Below, piece after piece: positions 1-19,823 of a DNA stretch of 64,000 bases. The notes under the pieces are model-generated. The model was not told the origin of the DNA. It searched no databases and saw only the letters and a program-made list of their open reading frames with translations. Numbering within the stretch: position 1 is the first letter of the stretch; each line of letters begins with the position of its first letter. The translations under genes were made by a program, and so were the position numbers. Source of the stretch: Branchiostoma floridae (taxonomy: Eukaryota; Chordata; Leptocardii; Amphioxiformes; Branchiostomatidae); contig NC_049994.1 of NCBI RefSeq assembly GCF_000003815.2, positions 7,094,307-7,158,306 on the forward strand. Reading direction: 5' to 3'.

Positions 1-3000
1 GTGAAGAAACCCTGTCCCTCCCTGCGGGCAAAGTGGACTTTCCCACAGATGACGCATTGCTACCCTTCACCTCTTCTTCTTCTTCAGACGTCGGGTGGAA
101 GGTATAAGCACTTTCGCATATTTAAGTACGCATGTGCAGGCGACAGAAAGTCTGGGTAATATGTCAAGAGTAAAAGCCCCTGAGACGTAAACAGCCTCGT
201 CTTGACAATTGTTTCTATTTGCCCAGACGATAATGGCGCCAGCAAAATGGCGGAATATTTACAGTGAGGGGCCTTCACCTCTGACACCCTGTCTCCTGCA
301 CATGCGTTTTCGAATGTGCAAAAGGGCTTATTCGTTCCATTCTTTTCATAGTGCACATCTTGTTACGATTCAGTGGCACTAGTGTGTGTAAAGCTTTTTA
401 TTGTTGTTCTAGTGTTGTCTGTGCTGTTACATCGTTTTACGTTGCTGCTACAGTGATGATTGTTATTACAGTGTTATGGATAAAAGCTCTGACTGATGCT
501 GTATGCCTATTTTCATCTTTATGTCAAGTCCAATGTCGTCATGTTGCCTGAGTGTCTCCTAAAATTTTCTTTCCAGATCACAGGCTTCAATGACAACCCT
601 TACATCTGGGACAGATCTGCAGGGGACATCAAGTCGTCTGTCGTGGACGTCACTCTGGGAGACGCAAACGGAAACGAAATCCCTGTTAACGTTAGTGTAT
701 TTTTAGTGTAGTCTTGTAGCTTTTTTTCTGTATCACTAACCAAAAGAAAACAATTCTCCCCTAACATCACAAAAAAACAAACGTTACAGAAAAGGTGGGA
801 TCACTCGTACGTCATCTACTGTCTCTGAATAAGAAGTCGAACCCAATAACTCATATTCTAGAGTTAGCTTATATACTACAGTAGACACATGCTATAGTAT
901 TGTTGTTGGATGTCCATCGTCACTTCGATGATGACTTCAATGGCGTGTCTGGTGCGACCGTAACCCGAAGGCCGAGGCGCATATTCGTCCGCATGTCGGA
1001 CACACGACGGCGGTTGGGTCTCCTATAATATAGTATAATAATTATACACTGTTTATCCCCATAAATATTACCTGCAATTAGCCCACGGGCAGGAATTTGA
1101 AATAAATTTTCATTATAAACTTTCATGATAAAATATGTTGGCATCTGGTTGCCATCAAAGATAACTATATTTCAACCAACTTACACTTACTAATAGATGG
1201 TATCTGGTGTTAGTTAAGTATGTCAACGTATGTCAGAGTTTGTATTGTTTCGTGATCGTTAGTAACTGAAAGTAATCATTTAACAGGCGCGTTAGCTCTA
1301 TTAGCTCAACAATAAACACTTATCATCTTTCATTAGCTTTAGATATTGGTTGAAATCAACCCTTTGACATCTAGATTTAACTATCGTTTCTCATGCCATT
1401 CTTTCTGTCTTCCACAGGGTCTGTCTGAAGCCATTACCATCGTCCTTCAGAACCGGCCAGAGATGTTCCGGGTCGGGCATCTCGTGAACTACAAACACTA
1501 CGATAACGACACCATGGCGTTCCGAGACTTCCAGGCCCTGGAGAACGCCACATACGGGGTCACCCTGACGGTACGGACCGCCGGATTCATCAGAGAAGCT
1601 AAGGTGTACGGGAAGCTTGGTGGCGATCCTAACGACACAGTCCACGATTTCAGGTACTAAGGCAATGAGTACAAACCACAAACATCCTTCTGTTGCCAAT
1701 GGAAATGCGAACCATTTAACGGTTCTGCCAGGTCCACAGTTTGTATTGGTATCAGGCAATTAGTTTTCGTCCTTTTTGTAACATCAACGCTGGCTAACCG
1801 CCATCAACCAATCACGTTACAGCCTGCGAAAATGGGGCAACGTGATTGGCTGGTAACTTTCCCTCTATTGAACATCGGGAGGGGCAGGGGTATGTGATTG
1901 GATGGCGGCTAATGGACCGAGAAGGACAGAATGTAGTACGATACGCCGGGGTCATTACTTGATACATGTACGTATACATAGAGGCGAATCTGGCATTAGA
2001 GTATGTCTACTCTTGATGATCTTTTATCCGTTTGATTTGCAGGACGGTTCTTTCGTGGGAAGACTTCGACATAACCGGGTATGAGGGCAATGAGACTTTT
2101 ACTGCCTTCATCGTACTTCCTGTCGGGAAGGTCAACAATGGAAGCGGGCAGTACACGCTCGGCCTTCTGATTGAAGGTACAATCAATTTTTAATCATTAT
2201 ACTTATATCTATTCATGAACATTCCAAAACGGTAGATTCTACTAGTAAGATATTTACGTTATAAGTTGGTCTGTCAAAGGGGCTTATACGTCGTCATCAT
2301 CATCATCATCAATCGTTGATTAATTCTTATTGCTATCTTCATTGTAGTTTCTATGTACCGCAAAACGAATCAATTATACAGAATGTTAAACATGAACGAA
2401 GACCGAGAAGTCAAGGACTTTCCTAAAGTCTAGCTGAAGCTTACAGCTGAAGCTATCTGTTATCATTTCCAGAGTGCCTGTCACAGACGTGCAAGTACTC
2501 AGCGGATATCGTCAGGATAGGCTGCAGGTACTGGGATACAGAGGACAACGCTTGGAAGGGAGACGGCTGCAAGGTGGGAAACTTTGGCATCGTTTTTACA
2601 TGTACCATATTGTATTTAACTATATTATATTGCGTATTCTCATGTCATTTAGATTTCCAAGCCAGTAGTTGCTGTATCGGTAAAATGCAGTTGATGTTTT
2701 GTACCTTTATCGTAACCCTTCACGATGTTGTTGACAGTATTACCTACAGTAGGTTGTATTAGATACTCGTCCTCAAAGTGTTTCTCAACAACATTTACAC
2801 TATATCTAAAGTACGTGTAAGAAGTTGTAGAACATTCACTGACTACGGTGGATTTGATTTGATTTTATATTTATTCGGCTGTATAGTGAGAAATACAGCC
2901 AGGGCTACCCAACTAGCCGGAGGCTATTATCAAGAGCTAGCCCTGGTAACAGTACAATATACAATAACAGCACTGACTACGGTTTCCATACAGGTCAGCT

Positions 3001-3152
3001 CAAAGACCTCCCGGAAGGAGACAATCTGCCTGTGCGACCACCTGACTGCCTTCGCAGCCGACATAGTTCGGGTTCCCACCCGCGACCCGTCCTACTCAAG
3101 ATCACGACAAGTAGTTCTTCATGACGACTCTATGGTCTGTCTTGAGGAGTAG
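1..3152 (+). CDS. Polycystin-1-like protein, GAIN domain and GPS motif, 3' part of gene
   Basis: Six exons join in phase: 1-101, 577-690, 1418-1653, 2043-2176, 2473-2573 and 2994-3152 (stop at 3150-3152); the gene starts outside the window. The peptide contains NPYIWDRSAGDIKSS, then GNEIPVNGLSEAITI, then a Cys-rich GPS: CRYW..., an AW...GC pair and CLCDHLTAFA. In polycystins and adhesion GPCRs this GAIN/GPS module self-cleaves between Leu and Thr of HLT, and the released strand (TAFAADIV) can act as a tethered agonist. The NP-(I/F) and IPV-x-L-S pattern is closer to polycystin-1-like proteins than to adhesion GPCRs. Oddly, only about 28 residues follow HLT before a stop, so the visible model lacks the 11-TM part. 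A weak alternative donor (ACAA|GTAGTT, near 3113) could lead to unseen exons, but the next sequence downstream is intergenic. The exon set is secure; the family name is fairly secure; the C-terminus is uncertain. Confidence 0.75.
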
Positions 3153-4040
3153 TGAACATGTAAACTGTAGTGTCTCTATAGAAGACACAAGGTATTGAAT
3201 TTCGTAAATGCATGTAGTTTCATTAGCTTCGTAGATTATTGAATATTGAAGTTCTTGTGCGTAAGGGCGTAGTCACATAGGTTCTGCGATCGTCGTTAGA
3301 TCGCTAACTTCGGGCATTTTGGAGGACAATAATGTAGGTCTCCTGCATGCAAAATCCAACTGTCTTTGTACACAAAATGCTGTTTTGGATCCATATGATC
3401 GATATTTGGTTCTGTCATGTCCTGCTTGAAAATCCTTTGGCATGAAAATGGTACGACGATGACGCTACCTATGTGACCTCGCCCTAAGCAAGCTTACATT
3501 ATTATTACACGTTTCTTTGACCCGTCTGCTACCATCAGCAGGGCTTTGATAACTCAATGGGGCTACCAGAATGAGGGGGGTACAGACATAACCGCGTTTG
3601 AGATTATGTTTTCACCGCGATACGACACCTAGCGACGAGAAGTAGCTCCAGTCGATAGTTGTAAAGCCCCTATTTACAATAACAGAAAAACGGGACAGCA
3701 AAAACGTAACAGTCGTTATGTTACGATAAAAAGTATGCACAACTTTGTACATAGCAACAATATATGCAACTTTTATTGTGTTATTCTGTTTTCATTATTT
3801 TCTGTAATACTATATATTCTGCTCTGTTCAGCTCTGCGAAATCTTGGTTTATTGGTTTGGATTTATGTGATTATGATATGATTTCTGGTCTATTATCTAA
3901 TTTGTTTAATAGTTATCGATTATGTTCTTGCTGTTCTCTTATGTTACAATATCCTATGTCCACTTATACTTGTTGTATGTTGTATGTGTCTTATAAGCCC
4001 ACGTGGGCTGGGCGTTCTAACGCATGGCACGTTAATAAAA

Positions 4041-4162
4041 TTCCTTCCTTCCTTCCTTCCTTCCTTCCTTCCTTCCTTCCTTCCTTCCTTCCTTCCTTCC
4101 TTCCTTCCTTCCTTCCTTCCTTCCTTCCTTCCTTCAGTCATTTATTCATTCATTCATTCATA
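4041..4162. repeat. (TTCC)n microsatellite grading into (ATTC)n
   Basis: About 23 uninterrupted TTCC units run from 4041 to 4135, followed by a short CATT/ATTC tract. The translated FLPS/EGRK frames on either strand are artefacts of the repeat. Confidence 0.98.
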
Positions 4163-4520
4163 TATAAATGTACGGTGTTTCAAAAGCCTGGGGTTTGCAT
4201 TAAAATCGTACCGATGGCGATATCCAATATCACCTGATTTGTTAAAACATTATATACGCTGAAGTTCAATGTTAAAATTATGATATAAGTTCTTATTATA
4301 AGTGTGTGTTTTATCCATACAACAATTACTGACAGATATGACATGATAAAGAATGATGTTAATGATTTACTGCATGTTAATCTAAAAAGCATTTTCAAAG
4401 CCATACAATAAAAAGCATCTATATGCTACGATGTTGCATTGTTCTTTCTTATAAATTACTTCGTTGCAAATACAGTATGCATTGAGCAGATCCGCTAGAA
4501 TGTATATTACAATATGATAA

Positions 4521-4694
4521 TTAATCTCCAAGTAGATCCTATGGTAGCATAAGATAGTATCAAAAGCTGGCAGAGGAGTGAAGCTGGCTTAGGAGTGTGT
4601 TTCGCTACCGGCAAATGGACACCTCTTGGCTGACTACACTCCTTGGCCAGTTTAGTACTATCTTATGCCGTTGTAAGATCTGCTTGGAGATTAA
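4521..4694. mobile_element. Foldback MITE with ~40-bp terminal inverted repeats
   Basis: Left end TTAATCTCCAAGTAGATC and right end (reverse complement) TTAATCTCCAAGCAGATC continue as matching arms through CATAAGATAGTA. The flanks ATGATAA and TGATAATC suggest a TGATAA target duplication. A related fragment lies at about 48177-48230. There is no coding capacity. Confidence 0.75.
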
Positions 4695-5353
4695 TGATAA
4701 TCTCTAATAAAACACCCCCCCGCAGTTTAAATAAAGTAACATTGAGGCAAAACTCACACCACTTACTTCATGTTGCCCCAACTAATAACTATCTACCAAA
4801 AATGACGACCATAACATGTCCAGAACACGAAATATGAAAACTGGAAGTTCCTTTGTAGTGCCGCAAAACCTCGCCAGGCCGCCAATCATTTTAATTGTCT
4901 CATTAAAACATATATACCCACATGCCAAGTATCAAGACAATCTATCCAGGCCTAATCTCAAAATAGCGTATTGACATACGGCCCGTCACATGACAAACTA
5001 GTTTCAACAAGAGGAACAGTTCCTGCAGCAATGAAAAAGAACATTGCTGTGTAACCCTTTACATCTGAATGTGAGTGTACTATCATACCGTTTTTATGCA
5101 TATTCTGTAACACGTAACACCAATGAAGCCTTGTAAAGCAATTTCATTTGTAATGTAGTTTTCGTACGTAGTGTGAACTGCTGCTATATCTCCCGCGTGA
5201 CATTAGATAAGCCCTCATTTGCCACTTTACAAGTGGAAGAATCTAGATTTTGTTATTTCGCTAAGGAAAGAACTACTGGAATAAGCGCTAAGACGAGGCC
5301 CCGTCCCAGAGGCGTCGCCAAAAGGAAATGTTATCATACTCTAGGTTTGTTAG

Positions 5354-12391
<7,038 letters not shown>

Positions 12392-14634
12392 TGTTGGTGA
12401 AGTCAGTGGAAGCTAAAGATGAAATAAAAACTCTAAAAGATTCAGCGTGTCAGGACGACAAGTGACTAGTCTGGGAACACCCAATGTAATGCTCGCTGGC
12501 CTGATGTAATTATCTTCCCGCCCAATCACGTCACAGATTTAGCCGTAGGGACATGAGTGACCTCCAACTGCAACAGTCCCATGACGTACGTAAGCTTTGC
12601 TTACATCTATAGGCGCCTTTCATTCTTGTAAATACAATGCACTCCTTCAAAGGATATACAGCAGGGTAGATATACGGCATAATGTAGGTTATACATGCTA
12701 CATGTATCAAAGTCCTATTCTGGAAAACACTGGTATATAAATTTAGAATTTGCTCATCAAAAATTAAGTCCTGTTGTTGCATAACGTGCTTCAATATGTG
12801 TAAATATTTCTTTAGAGCTTGAAATCATGGAAATCTGCTCATCTTCATGTATCCTCTTGGTTTCTAATAAAAACGTCCCTGTGGTTCCAGTATAAGCTGA
12901 TAGGGGACAGACATTAGACTCCACTTTTCCTGACATTAAAAAAAATGTCTGGTACCCCAAATCAAAACTTTCGCATGCCGAGGACAAAAGATTGTGAAAG
13001 AAATAGCAATAGAAACGGAAATTCTGCTGCAGGTCCAAAGAACCCCGCCAGGGTGCCCAACGTCGACTTTGACCTTCGCATTCAGGAGTTGCTCACATAC
13101 CAAAGATCATTACAATTTGTTCAACCCTGTTTCAGTCATGTAAATAAAAAAAAATGTTTCGAAAACACACAAAACAATACCTTATTTCTTATAGAGGCAT
13201 TTACTGATACAATGGTGGGGGTAACTACAAAGAAACTGGCTTCAAAGTATGCATGGCAATCTGTGTCGGCTCAGCGTTTTTTTATTCAGCTGCAGTGCAC
13301 GACGAAACTGCTAGATGTCGCTTCTACCACGCTGCTTCAGTCATTCAGTTCATTCAAGTTTTGCAGCAGTGGTCCAAAGGCTGTACTATTTGTCCCCGGA
13401 ATTTCAGCACCATTTAAAACTACATTTTGTATACCTATATTTAACAACTGACAAGAATGTTTAAAGATATTGGCATCATGAATTTTTCACTTTGTGAAAT
13501 AACATGAACAATTTCAATTGTATAAGTGAAAAAAAAGTTTTGAAATAAAACTAAAAATATGCCAGACTATTGGAAATCACTTTGACAATCCTCTGCTACG
13601 TTTAGAAAAACAACCTTGTCAGCAAACAAAACAGAAATGCAATTATTGCCTTCCAAAAACATTTTATTCTCAACAAACATCCCATACATTTACGACAAAT
13701 ACAGTATCTACATCTTTATACAAACATCCACAAATTTTACAGGGACTGTCTTAGGCTCAATACAAAACATCCTCTTTTTTCTCAAACTTTCTACAACTGT
13801 TTTTGAAATTCCACTATACACATGTTTGGAATGTGAAAAGTGAGGCAAATTAAATATAATGTGTAATGGAAAATGTACAAACAGATATTTCTTGGATTGT
13901 AGTAAAACAATTAGACTACATCAAAGGCACATGAAAGTTGGGTTCAGTATATTTTTGCATAGAACAAAGAAGGCATAAGGTCTTAAATAGTAGAAACTCT
14001 CTTGAGGAAACTAGCTGTCTTTCAATGATATCATACGATATACATTTGCACATGAACATGTGACTTTATCAGCAATACTTTGACATTAGGTAAATAGAAT
14101 TTCTTCAAAGCATATTTCTTTTTAACTTTATTATAATAATATAAGCCTTTATTATAATACCAAGCTGTTATCAATTTGGAGACCATATGGAGACCATAAC
14201 ACATACTGACCCCAATTCTTTGTTGTACATCCATGTATCTTCAAACATGTATTAGACAAAATAATGACTTCTGTGTCTTCGTACAATTTCAAAGTTTTAA
14301 CTGCAAGATGGGATGTAATTTTCAAGAGTTTGAAATTTTTTTATCAAATTTTTAACAATGAAATACAAACATGTACACCCAGGACTTTCCTAAGCTTACA
14401 TCAACTCTCATAATTCCAAAATAACACCTCCATGTGAGAAACAAATACACAAATGTTAGGTTATTAGAAAAATTAAATGGTACCAATGTAGCATCACTAA
14501 TCCTAAGGTATATACACTTCAGACATTTAGGCATTCAAGACAATCTTGAGAAGGCCTCTATAAGTTTATAATGGCAATTTTTGATGAGGCAGTATAATGG
14601 CATCTGGTGGAATTATGAGAATTGAATAATTACA
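12392..14634. other. Spacer: tubulin upstream region and ERICH2-like 3' region
   Basis: Between the tubulin start and the ERICH2-like stop, both on the minus strand. Candidate minus-strand poly(A) signals (TTTATT on the plus strand) lie at 13663, 14127 and 14148. A degenerate MITE occupies 14397-14626. A 168-aa open frame at 12945-13451 is not recognisable as a gene. No clear promoter element was identified. Confidence 0.5.
14397..14626. mobile_element. Degenerate MITE abutting the ERICH2-like stop codon
   Basis: The left arm ACATCAACTCTCATAATTCC and right arm GGTGGAATTATGAGAATTGA are inverted copies of the terminal repeats of the element at 15976-16175. It ends about 8 nt from the stop codon (14635-14637), so it forms the beginning of the 3' UTR. 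Confidence 0.65.
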
Positions 14635-15231
14635 CTAATTGGTGAGGAAAGTCGGAGGATATTTGCTGCTTGATGCTGTTGCCTGGTCGTCTGCTTTCTT
14701 TTCTGAACCAGTTGTCTCTTTGCTCTTCTTCTCTGCATCTTCTTCTTTATCATCTTCATCTCCGGAAGATGATGTGGTACTAAATGGGAAGATGACCATC
14801 ATGATCACATCTAAGACTCAAATTTTACTTGATATCATCTGCAGATTTCCTAACAAGCAAAGAACATTTTCTTAATTCTGGAGGACCCTTTTTTGACATC
14901 TGTGTGAAACTGAAAAAAGTCTTATCACAAATATACAATACACTTTGTCTGTGTGGTTACAATTGTTGACTCAGATCTTGGAGGTATCTTGGACAAAGCA
15001 TAGGGAACTTAAAAGTTCCCTATGCTTTGTCCATAATGATAAATCGAAGATCCCTAATGTTGGAGGAGAGTTTAAAAAGAGAAGGAGTTCTTCAAGGTGT
15101 GAGTGGCTCAGATAGATCTGTCTACAAATGCAGCATGTATTTCACAATACAAAAAATAAGGTGGTCTCCAGTTATGCAATACAAAACAAACATTTGATGT
15201 TAGGTGACTACAATACCTTTCATCGTCGTCG

Positions 15232-15263
<32 letters not shown>

Positions 15264-18200
15264 TGTGGACCCTTCACTGCTGCTGCTCTCTTCTTCAGCT
15301 TCAGCCTCTGAAATGGCATTCCAAGGACGAATGTTGTTACAAGACTACTGGGGGCCAGTACATTGGTACCAGACTTAATACAAAACTGGTTTTCCTTCTT
15401 GGACAGGTGAACTGGATAATGGAACAATTTGAAAATGAACACAGCAGGCATTCACATGTTTGGGGGCTTACCAGTTCAAGAAAATAACAAGAGAGTTCAG
15501 TTTATAGTTGTTTCTATACCTGTCCAGGTTAAATTTTTTACTGACTGAGTCAGTTAGCATTGTTTAAAGGAAGACATATAGGATTTTAAAATGCCAGTGG
15601 GAGTCAGATATTTCACCAAACAGAAGTCATAATGATTGAAACATTTGGAAAAAATATAATGTATTGTCAGCCTCTTGCAGAAGGCAAAGCAAACCAAACC
15701 AAAAGAATTGCTTGAAAAAGTTGATAAGATTTGTTTAAATTTGATATTAATGATTAATATCAAATTTAAACAGATCTTATCAACTTTTTCAAGCAATTCT
15801 TATATCAATTATAAATCATATATAGAGGTTAAAGCCGTCTCACCTTGTTGTAGTCTTTCTTCTATCAAAGGCTTGAACTGTAGAGCTTCCGGGTTTTCTG
15901 GTTCATAGATTAGAACTGAGAAAAAAAGATACAAAAGTATATGCTGAAGATTTTTACACTTCAGTCTTGTACACATAACATCAACTCTCATAATTCCACT
16001 GGATGCCTTCTCAAGATTGTCTTGAACACCTGAATATCTGAAGTGTACCTCAGCATTACTGATGCTGCATTGGTACAATGTACATTGGTACATCTCTTTA
16101 AATCACTTTGAATTCATGTAATTTTTCTCATGTGACTGTATAATGGCATCCGGTGGAATTATGAGAGTTGATGTTACTGGTCTGTACATTCATGCCTGAC
16201 TGAATGTCTTCAACATTTTAGCAAAGCCAAATCAGATAAACAATTCTCCAAATCTACTATAATAATATCAAAACATCATAGCAGGCTGCCTAAGTTAGAA
16301 CACAAACAACTACAAACAAACAAACACACCAACTAGTTAGTAATACAATGCCTCCGTTTTCATGGAGGTAATGATATGAGTAGTAAAAATAAAATGACTT
16401 ACTCATCTGGCATAACTTCTGTGCTGTTTCATACTCTTCCTTCATGACTGACTCTAAGAACTAGAGAACAAGAAGATGAAAAAATCAATCATGCTCTATA
16501 TAAATATATGACAATAAAAGTTTCTGTTTTCAGCATCTTAGATATCGACAACATGAGATATTGACAACATGAGATATCAAAACCTGAAGTTAAGTTGCAG
16601 CAATATAGAAGGTCACTAGAAAAAAAAAGTTCCTGTTTAGGGTATTTCCTGAAGTTTAGCTGATGTACCTTAGAAAGACGCTAGGGGCCTATTATTGCAC
16701 TTGATCTTCATTATTTTACCCTTACCCATATACTTCATGTCGTGGAGATACACTTACTACTTTTCAAATTGTTCACAAACACAAAAACAAACAAAAAAGT
16801 CAGAAATATATCCTATGAGTAAGACAAAGCTAGCAAACCTCTCCTAGTAGTTCAAATGGTGCCTTGATTTCATCATCACTGTCGTCTTCATCTTCTTCCT
16901 CCTCCTCCTCCTCATCATCATCATCACTGTCATCACTTCCCTCCTCTTCCTGCTCCCCTGGTCCAGCTGGAGGAAGTTGAGGTGCTGCATTACCTGGAGC
17001 ATTCTGGGAAGGGTCTCCATCAGGCTGTATTGGGACTGATGAAAGAATGATTGAAGAGTTTAAACTTCTGTACATTACAAAGTTAGCCTGGGTACCATCC
17101 AGAAAGTACTTAGCGCTGGCATTTAATACAATTACACTTAATACAAAATATAGAGTCGCTTCTCCCTCTGAGATTTTAGCCTTGACCATCTTAACGTCTG
17201 GAATCGTTCAAATTTTAGATGAAGGCGGTGATTGCTCTTTAAACTTGAACGAATTAAGGAATGGGTTCATGAAAGCGCTCATTCCAACAGCCAACTCCAG
17301 AGTATGATTCTTGATAATTACCTTCTCTGTGAGACTTTCCTTGAGAAGTGTCTTTACACTCTCTCCTTCTCCCTTCTTCCAGCTCCAACCTCTCCAGCCT
17401 CTGCCTCATTTCTTCCTCTTCTCCATCTAGCTCATCCCTCCTTCTGTCCATCCTGTCTGTAACACCGGTGGCAGCTGGTTCAGAACTGGGAGTCTCCTGT
17501 GTTCTGTTGGGTAGTTTTGTGGTAGACTCTCTCTTAGGGCTGGGGAGCCGGGTCCCATTACTGACAGGAGGAAAAACAAAAGATTTAAAATCAAGGTTCT
17601 AGCCAGGGTTTTATTTCAGTAAAATGGTAATGGCTAGGGCTGGCAAACAGTACAGAAAATTCAGGTACAGGTATTACAGTCTTAGACCTATCATGGTCCA
17701 CCTCACTATAGATAATTCTGTTTGATGGAGCATCCCACTTCTATATACTGGCATTTTAAAATCCTATCTTCATGTAAACAACACTAACTGCCTCCGTTTC
17801 AATGAAAATGCAGGATGTTTCTGAAGGGGAAAAAAGAAACTTGTTAGAAAAGAAGTAAAAATGCACTGTTTGCAAGATGAAAGCGTTGTATAATCATACA
17901 ATGTATATAATAAGATATACATGTATGTCTAAAAAGGAAAAAAGAAGAAAAAAGAAGAAAAATTCAGAGGTGGGACATGAACCCTTGTTCTTCTGCATTA
18001 TGGACGATTGCTCTGCCTAACATCATCAGCTGTGCTGAGTTTTGATTGGTTGACAATGGAAGAAAAAAAAACGCAGGCTAGTAGGCCAGCAAAAATAGAA
18101 TGTTATCCTTGGAAACAAAAAAAATGTAATTGCAAGCTTTGTCACAAGTATGTAGACAGTCACTAGACAGTACTCACATTTCTGGATTCTTCCTGGCCAC

Positions 18201-19823
18201 CTTAAGAGACACCTGTTTGTTAGGTGTGTATGGCCTCCTCCCTCCACTACCTGGTCTGGTATCACCTGCGTCAGGTGTGTAGGGTCTGGCCTCACCTGGA
18301 CTGTCCAGTACCTCAAGTGCTGGAAGAACAAAGAAAAATTATGTCATCAACTTGATCAAGAATACCGGTAACCTTCAAAATTCGCCTTAAAGTTAAACTT
18401 TAGACACTAGCTTAACTTATAATTATAAGAGTGCTATACCAAAGGATGGTTATACATGTACTACTAGCAATATGCATTATACAATCATGTGTAAGGAATA
18501 CCAGTTTGTTTCAACTCAAGCCTGGGGACCTCTAGATACAAGTGAAACAAAAGAGACAAGTATGGTCTTGTGGTTATAGGATTTGGCAATCTCTCTTGCC
18601 GATAACAACCCACTGCCTGTATATCCTCAAAAAGGCTATGGCACTACCTGTACTTTTAGTACCTTCTCACTCCATGTATATTGCATAGTACCCAAGAGTA
18701 TCACTACTAGTACTTATTCGTATAATAAGTAGAGGTATTTCTCACATATCATCAAAAATCAATGCTGCTACACACTTGAAAATGATGCAACATTTCAGTC
18801 GTGTGCTGACCAGATTCAGGGTGCTCTCACAGTCACAGAAGACAAGTGGGTGCTTTGACCACGTTGCTTAATACTTGTGTATATGGGGGGGAAAATCGAG
18901 ACCGACCAAAAGCGGTCACTATCCATCGGCCGATGGTCGCTGGATGTGGTTGCTCATACAAGTTTCAGTGTACTGATAAAACAATTCACCTGATCGCCTG
19001 CCTGATGACCCAGCACTGTTAGTTCTCCTCCCCTCCTCCTCCTTAGCAGGGTTCAGGACCTCCAAACTGCTTCTTCTCATCTCCAGACTAAAACTCTGCA
19101 GAGGCACAAAAGATGTTTTTTAGCTGGGGTTGTTAACTCAGAATCTGAAGTTGCTGGGTTCACATCCCCAGTCTACCCGAACATTGTTTATTTAGAAAAG
19201 GCATTTTACAGCTTTTTTCTCACTTGACTCAGGTGAAGATGTGTAATTTGCTGTGGTTTTAGGGGCATCCTATTGGATCCACACTATTGAAAAGGAGTAA
19301 CTTGGTCCTTCCTGGTGTGAGTGAACAGATCAAAGCATACAACTTGTTTTTTACAAGGGCTTTTCAATGGTCAGTAAATAAAATGTGGAGCTTACCTTTG
19401 TAATAGATCTCCTTCCTGAAGATGGAGGTCTGGATATGATATTGCAAAAGAGTCAATATGTTATTGAAATACAGAGAATCATTGTAAAAAAACGATATGA
19501 CTAATCCAGCGCACTCCAGGCAACATTAGGATCAATCTTTTTTTTTATGTAGCAAAGACTGTCATTCTCGGATAAACTGCCAATCCCTTATTAAAAAAAA
19601 TCATGATTCTAATGCTCCAATTTTTACAATCATTGACACTCTATAACTCAGCTACCACAACGTACACATATGAAGAACATGGTTATGGGTAAACAAATTA
19701 TAAGAATGAAAACATGGCTTGTAAAAAAAATGTGTTTTACCTTGCTGTGTCTGGCGACACTGAGCTGCCGGGATCCAGAACCGTCATGGTCCCGGGTGTC
19801 CGGGCTCGGACTCCCGATGCCAT
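14635..19823 (-). CDS. ERICH2: Glutamate-rich protein 2-like (ERICH2-like)
   Basis: Ten exons, minus strand: 19741-19823 (ATG 19821-19823), 19396-19429, 18990-19095, 18178-18319, 17322-17560, 16839-17035, 16403-16460, 15844-15915, 15217-15307 and 14635-14779. All phases match, giving 388 aa. The N-terminal half is Ser/Pro/Arg-rich and disordered. A charged stretch MDRRRDELDGEEEEMRQRLE could be a short coiled coil. An Asp/Glu tract leads into the conserved core: IKAPFELLGEFLESVMKEEY, ETAQKLCQMILIYEPENPEA, LQFKPLIEERLQQ. The tail is poly-Asp, then Lys/Glu/Ser-rich. The core (KLCQMILIYEPENPEA) is what I recall as the conserved C-terminal block of vertebrate ERICH2. The protein's molecular function is unknown; the helical core could be a TPR-like pair. 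The exon model is strong; orthology rests on memory of that block. Confidence 0.85.
14991..15032. repeat. Perfect 20-bp inverted repeat with 2-nt loop
   Basis: GGACAAAGCATAGGGAACTT is followed by AA and then its exact reverse complement, in the last intron of the ERICH2-like gene. In RNA it would form a near-perfect hairpin. Confidence 0.97.
15703..15801. repeat. 48-bp inverted repeat with 3-nt loop
   Basis: Left arm 15703-15750 and right arm 15754-15801 are reverse complements with one mismatch (T/C); the loop is TGA. It lies 42 nt downstream of the donor of ERICH2-like exon 8 and is predicted to fold into a long hairpin in the pre-mRNA. Confidence 0.97.
15976..16175. mobile_element. MITE with ~31-bp TIRs in ERICH2-like intron 7
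   Basis: The left end TAACATCAACTCTCATAATT continues as CCACTGGATGCC. The right end is its inverted copy, GGCATCCGGTGGAATTATGA through GTTGATGTTA. Flanking TA suggests a TA target. It ends 60 nt upstream (in gene sense) of exon 8. Confidence 0.88.

Larger units (their letters stand above)
3153..5353. other. Intergenic region between convergent genes
   Basis: Tail-to-tail spacer between the polycystin-like gene (+) and alpha-tubulin (-). It holds a TTCC microsatellite and one foldback MITE (listed separately). I see no coding exon. Open frames here are short or made of microsatellite. Confidence 0.7.

Noticed and set aside
3764-4262. 157-aa frame containing a long FLPS repeat and its antisense EGRK frame
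   Set aside because: The bulk is a TTCC microsatellite; no splice signals or conserved flank.
12945-13451. 168-aa plus-strand open frame upstream of tubulin
   Set aside because: Low-complexity, AT-rich second half and no recognisable family. A short segment (GPKNPARVPNVDFDLRIQEL) looked exon-like but has no supporting partner exon.
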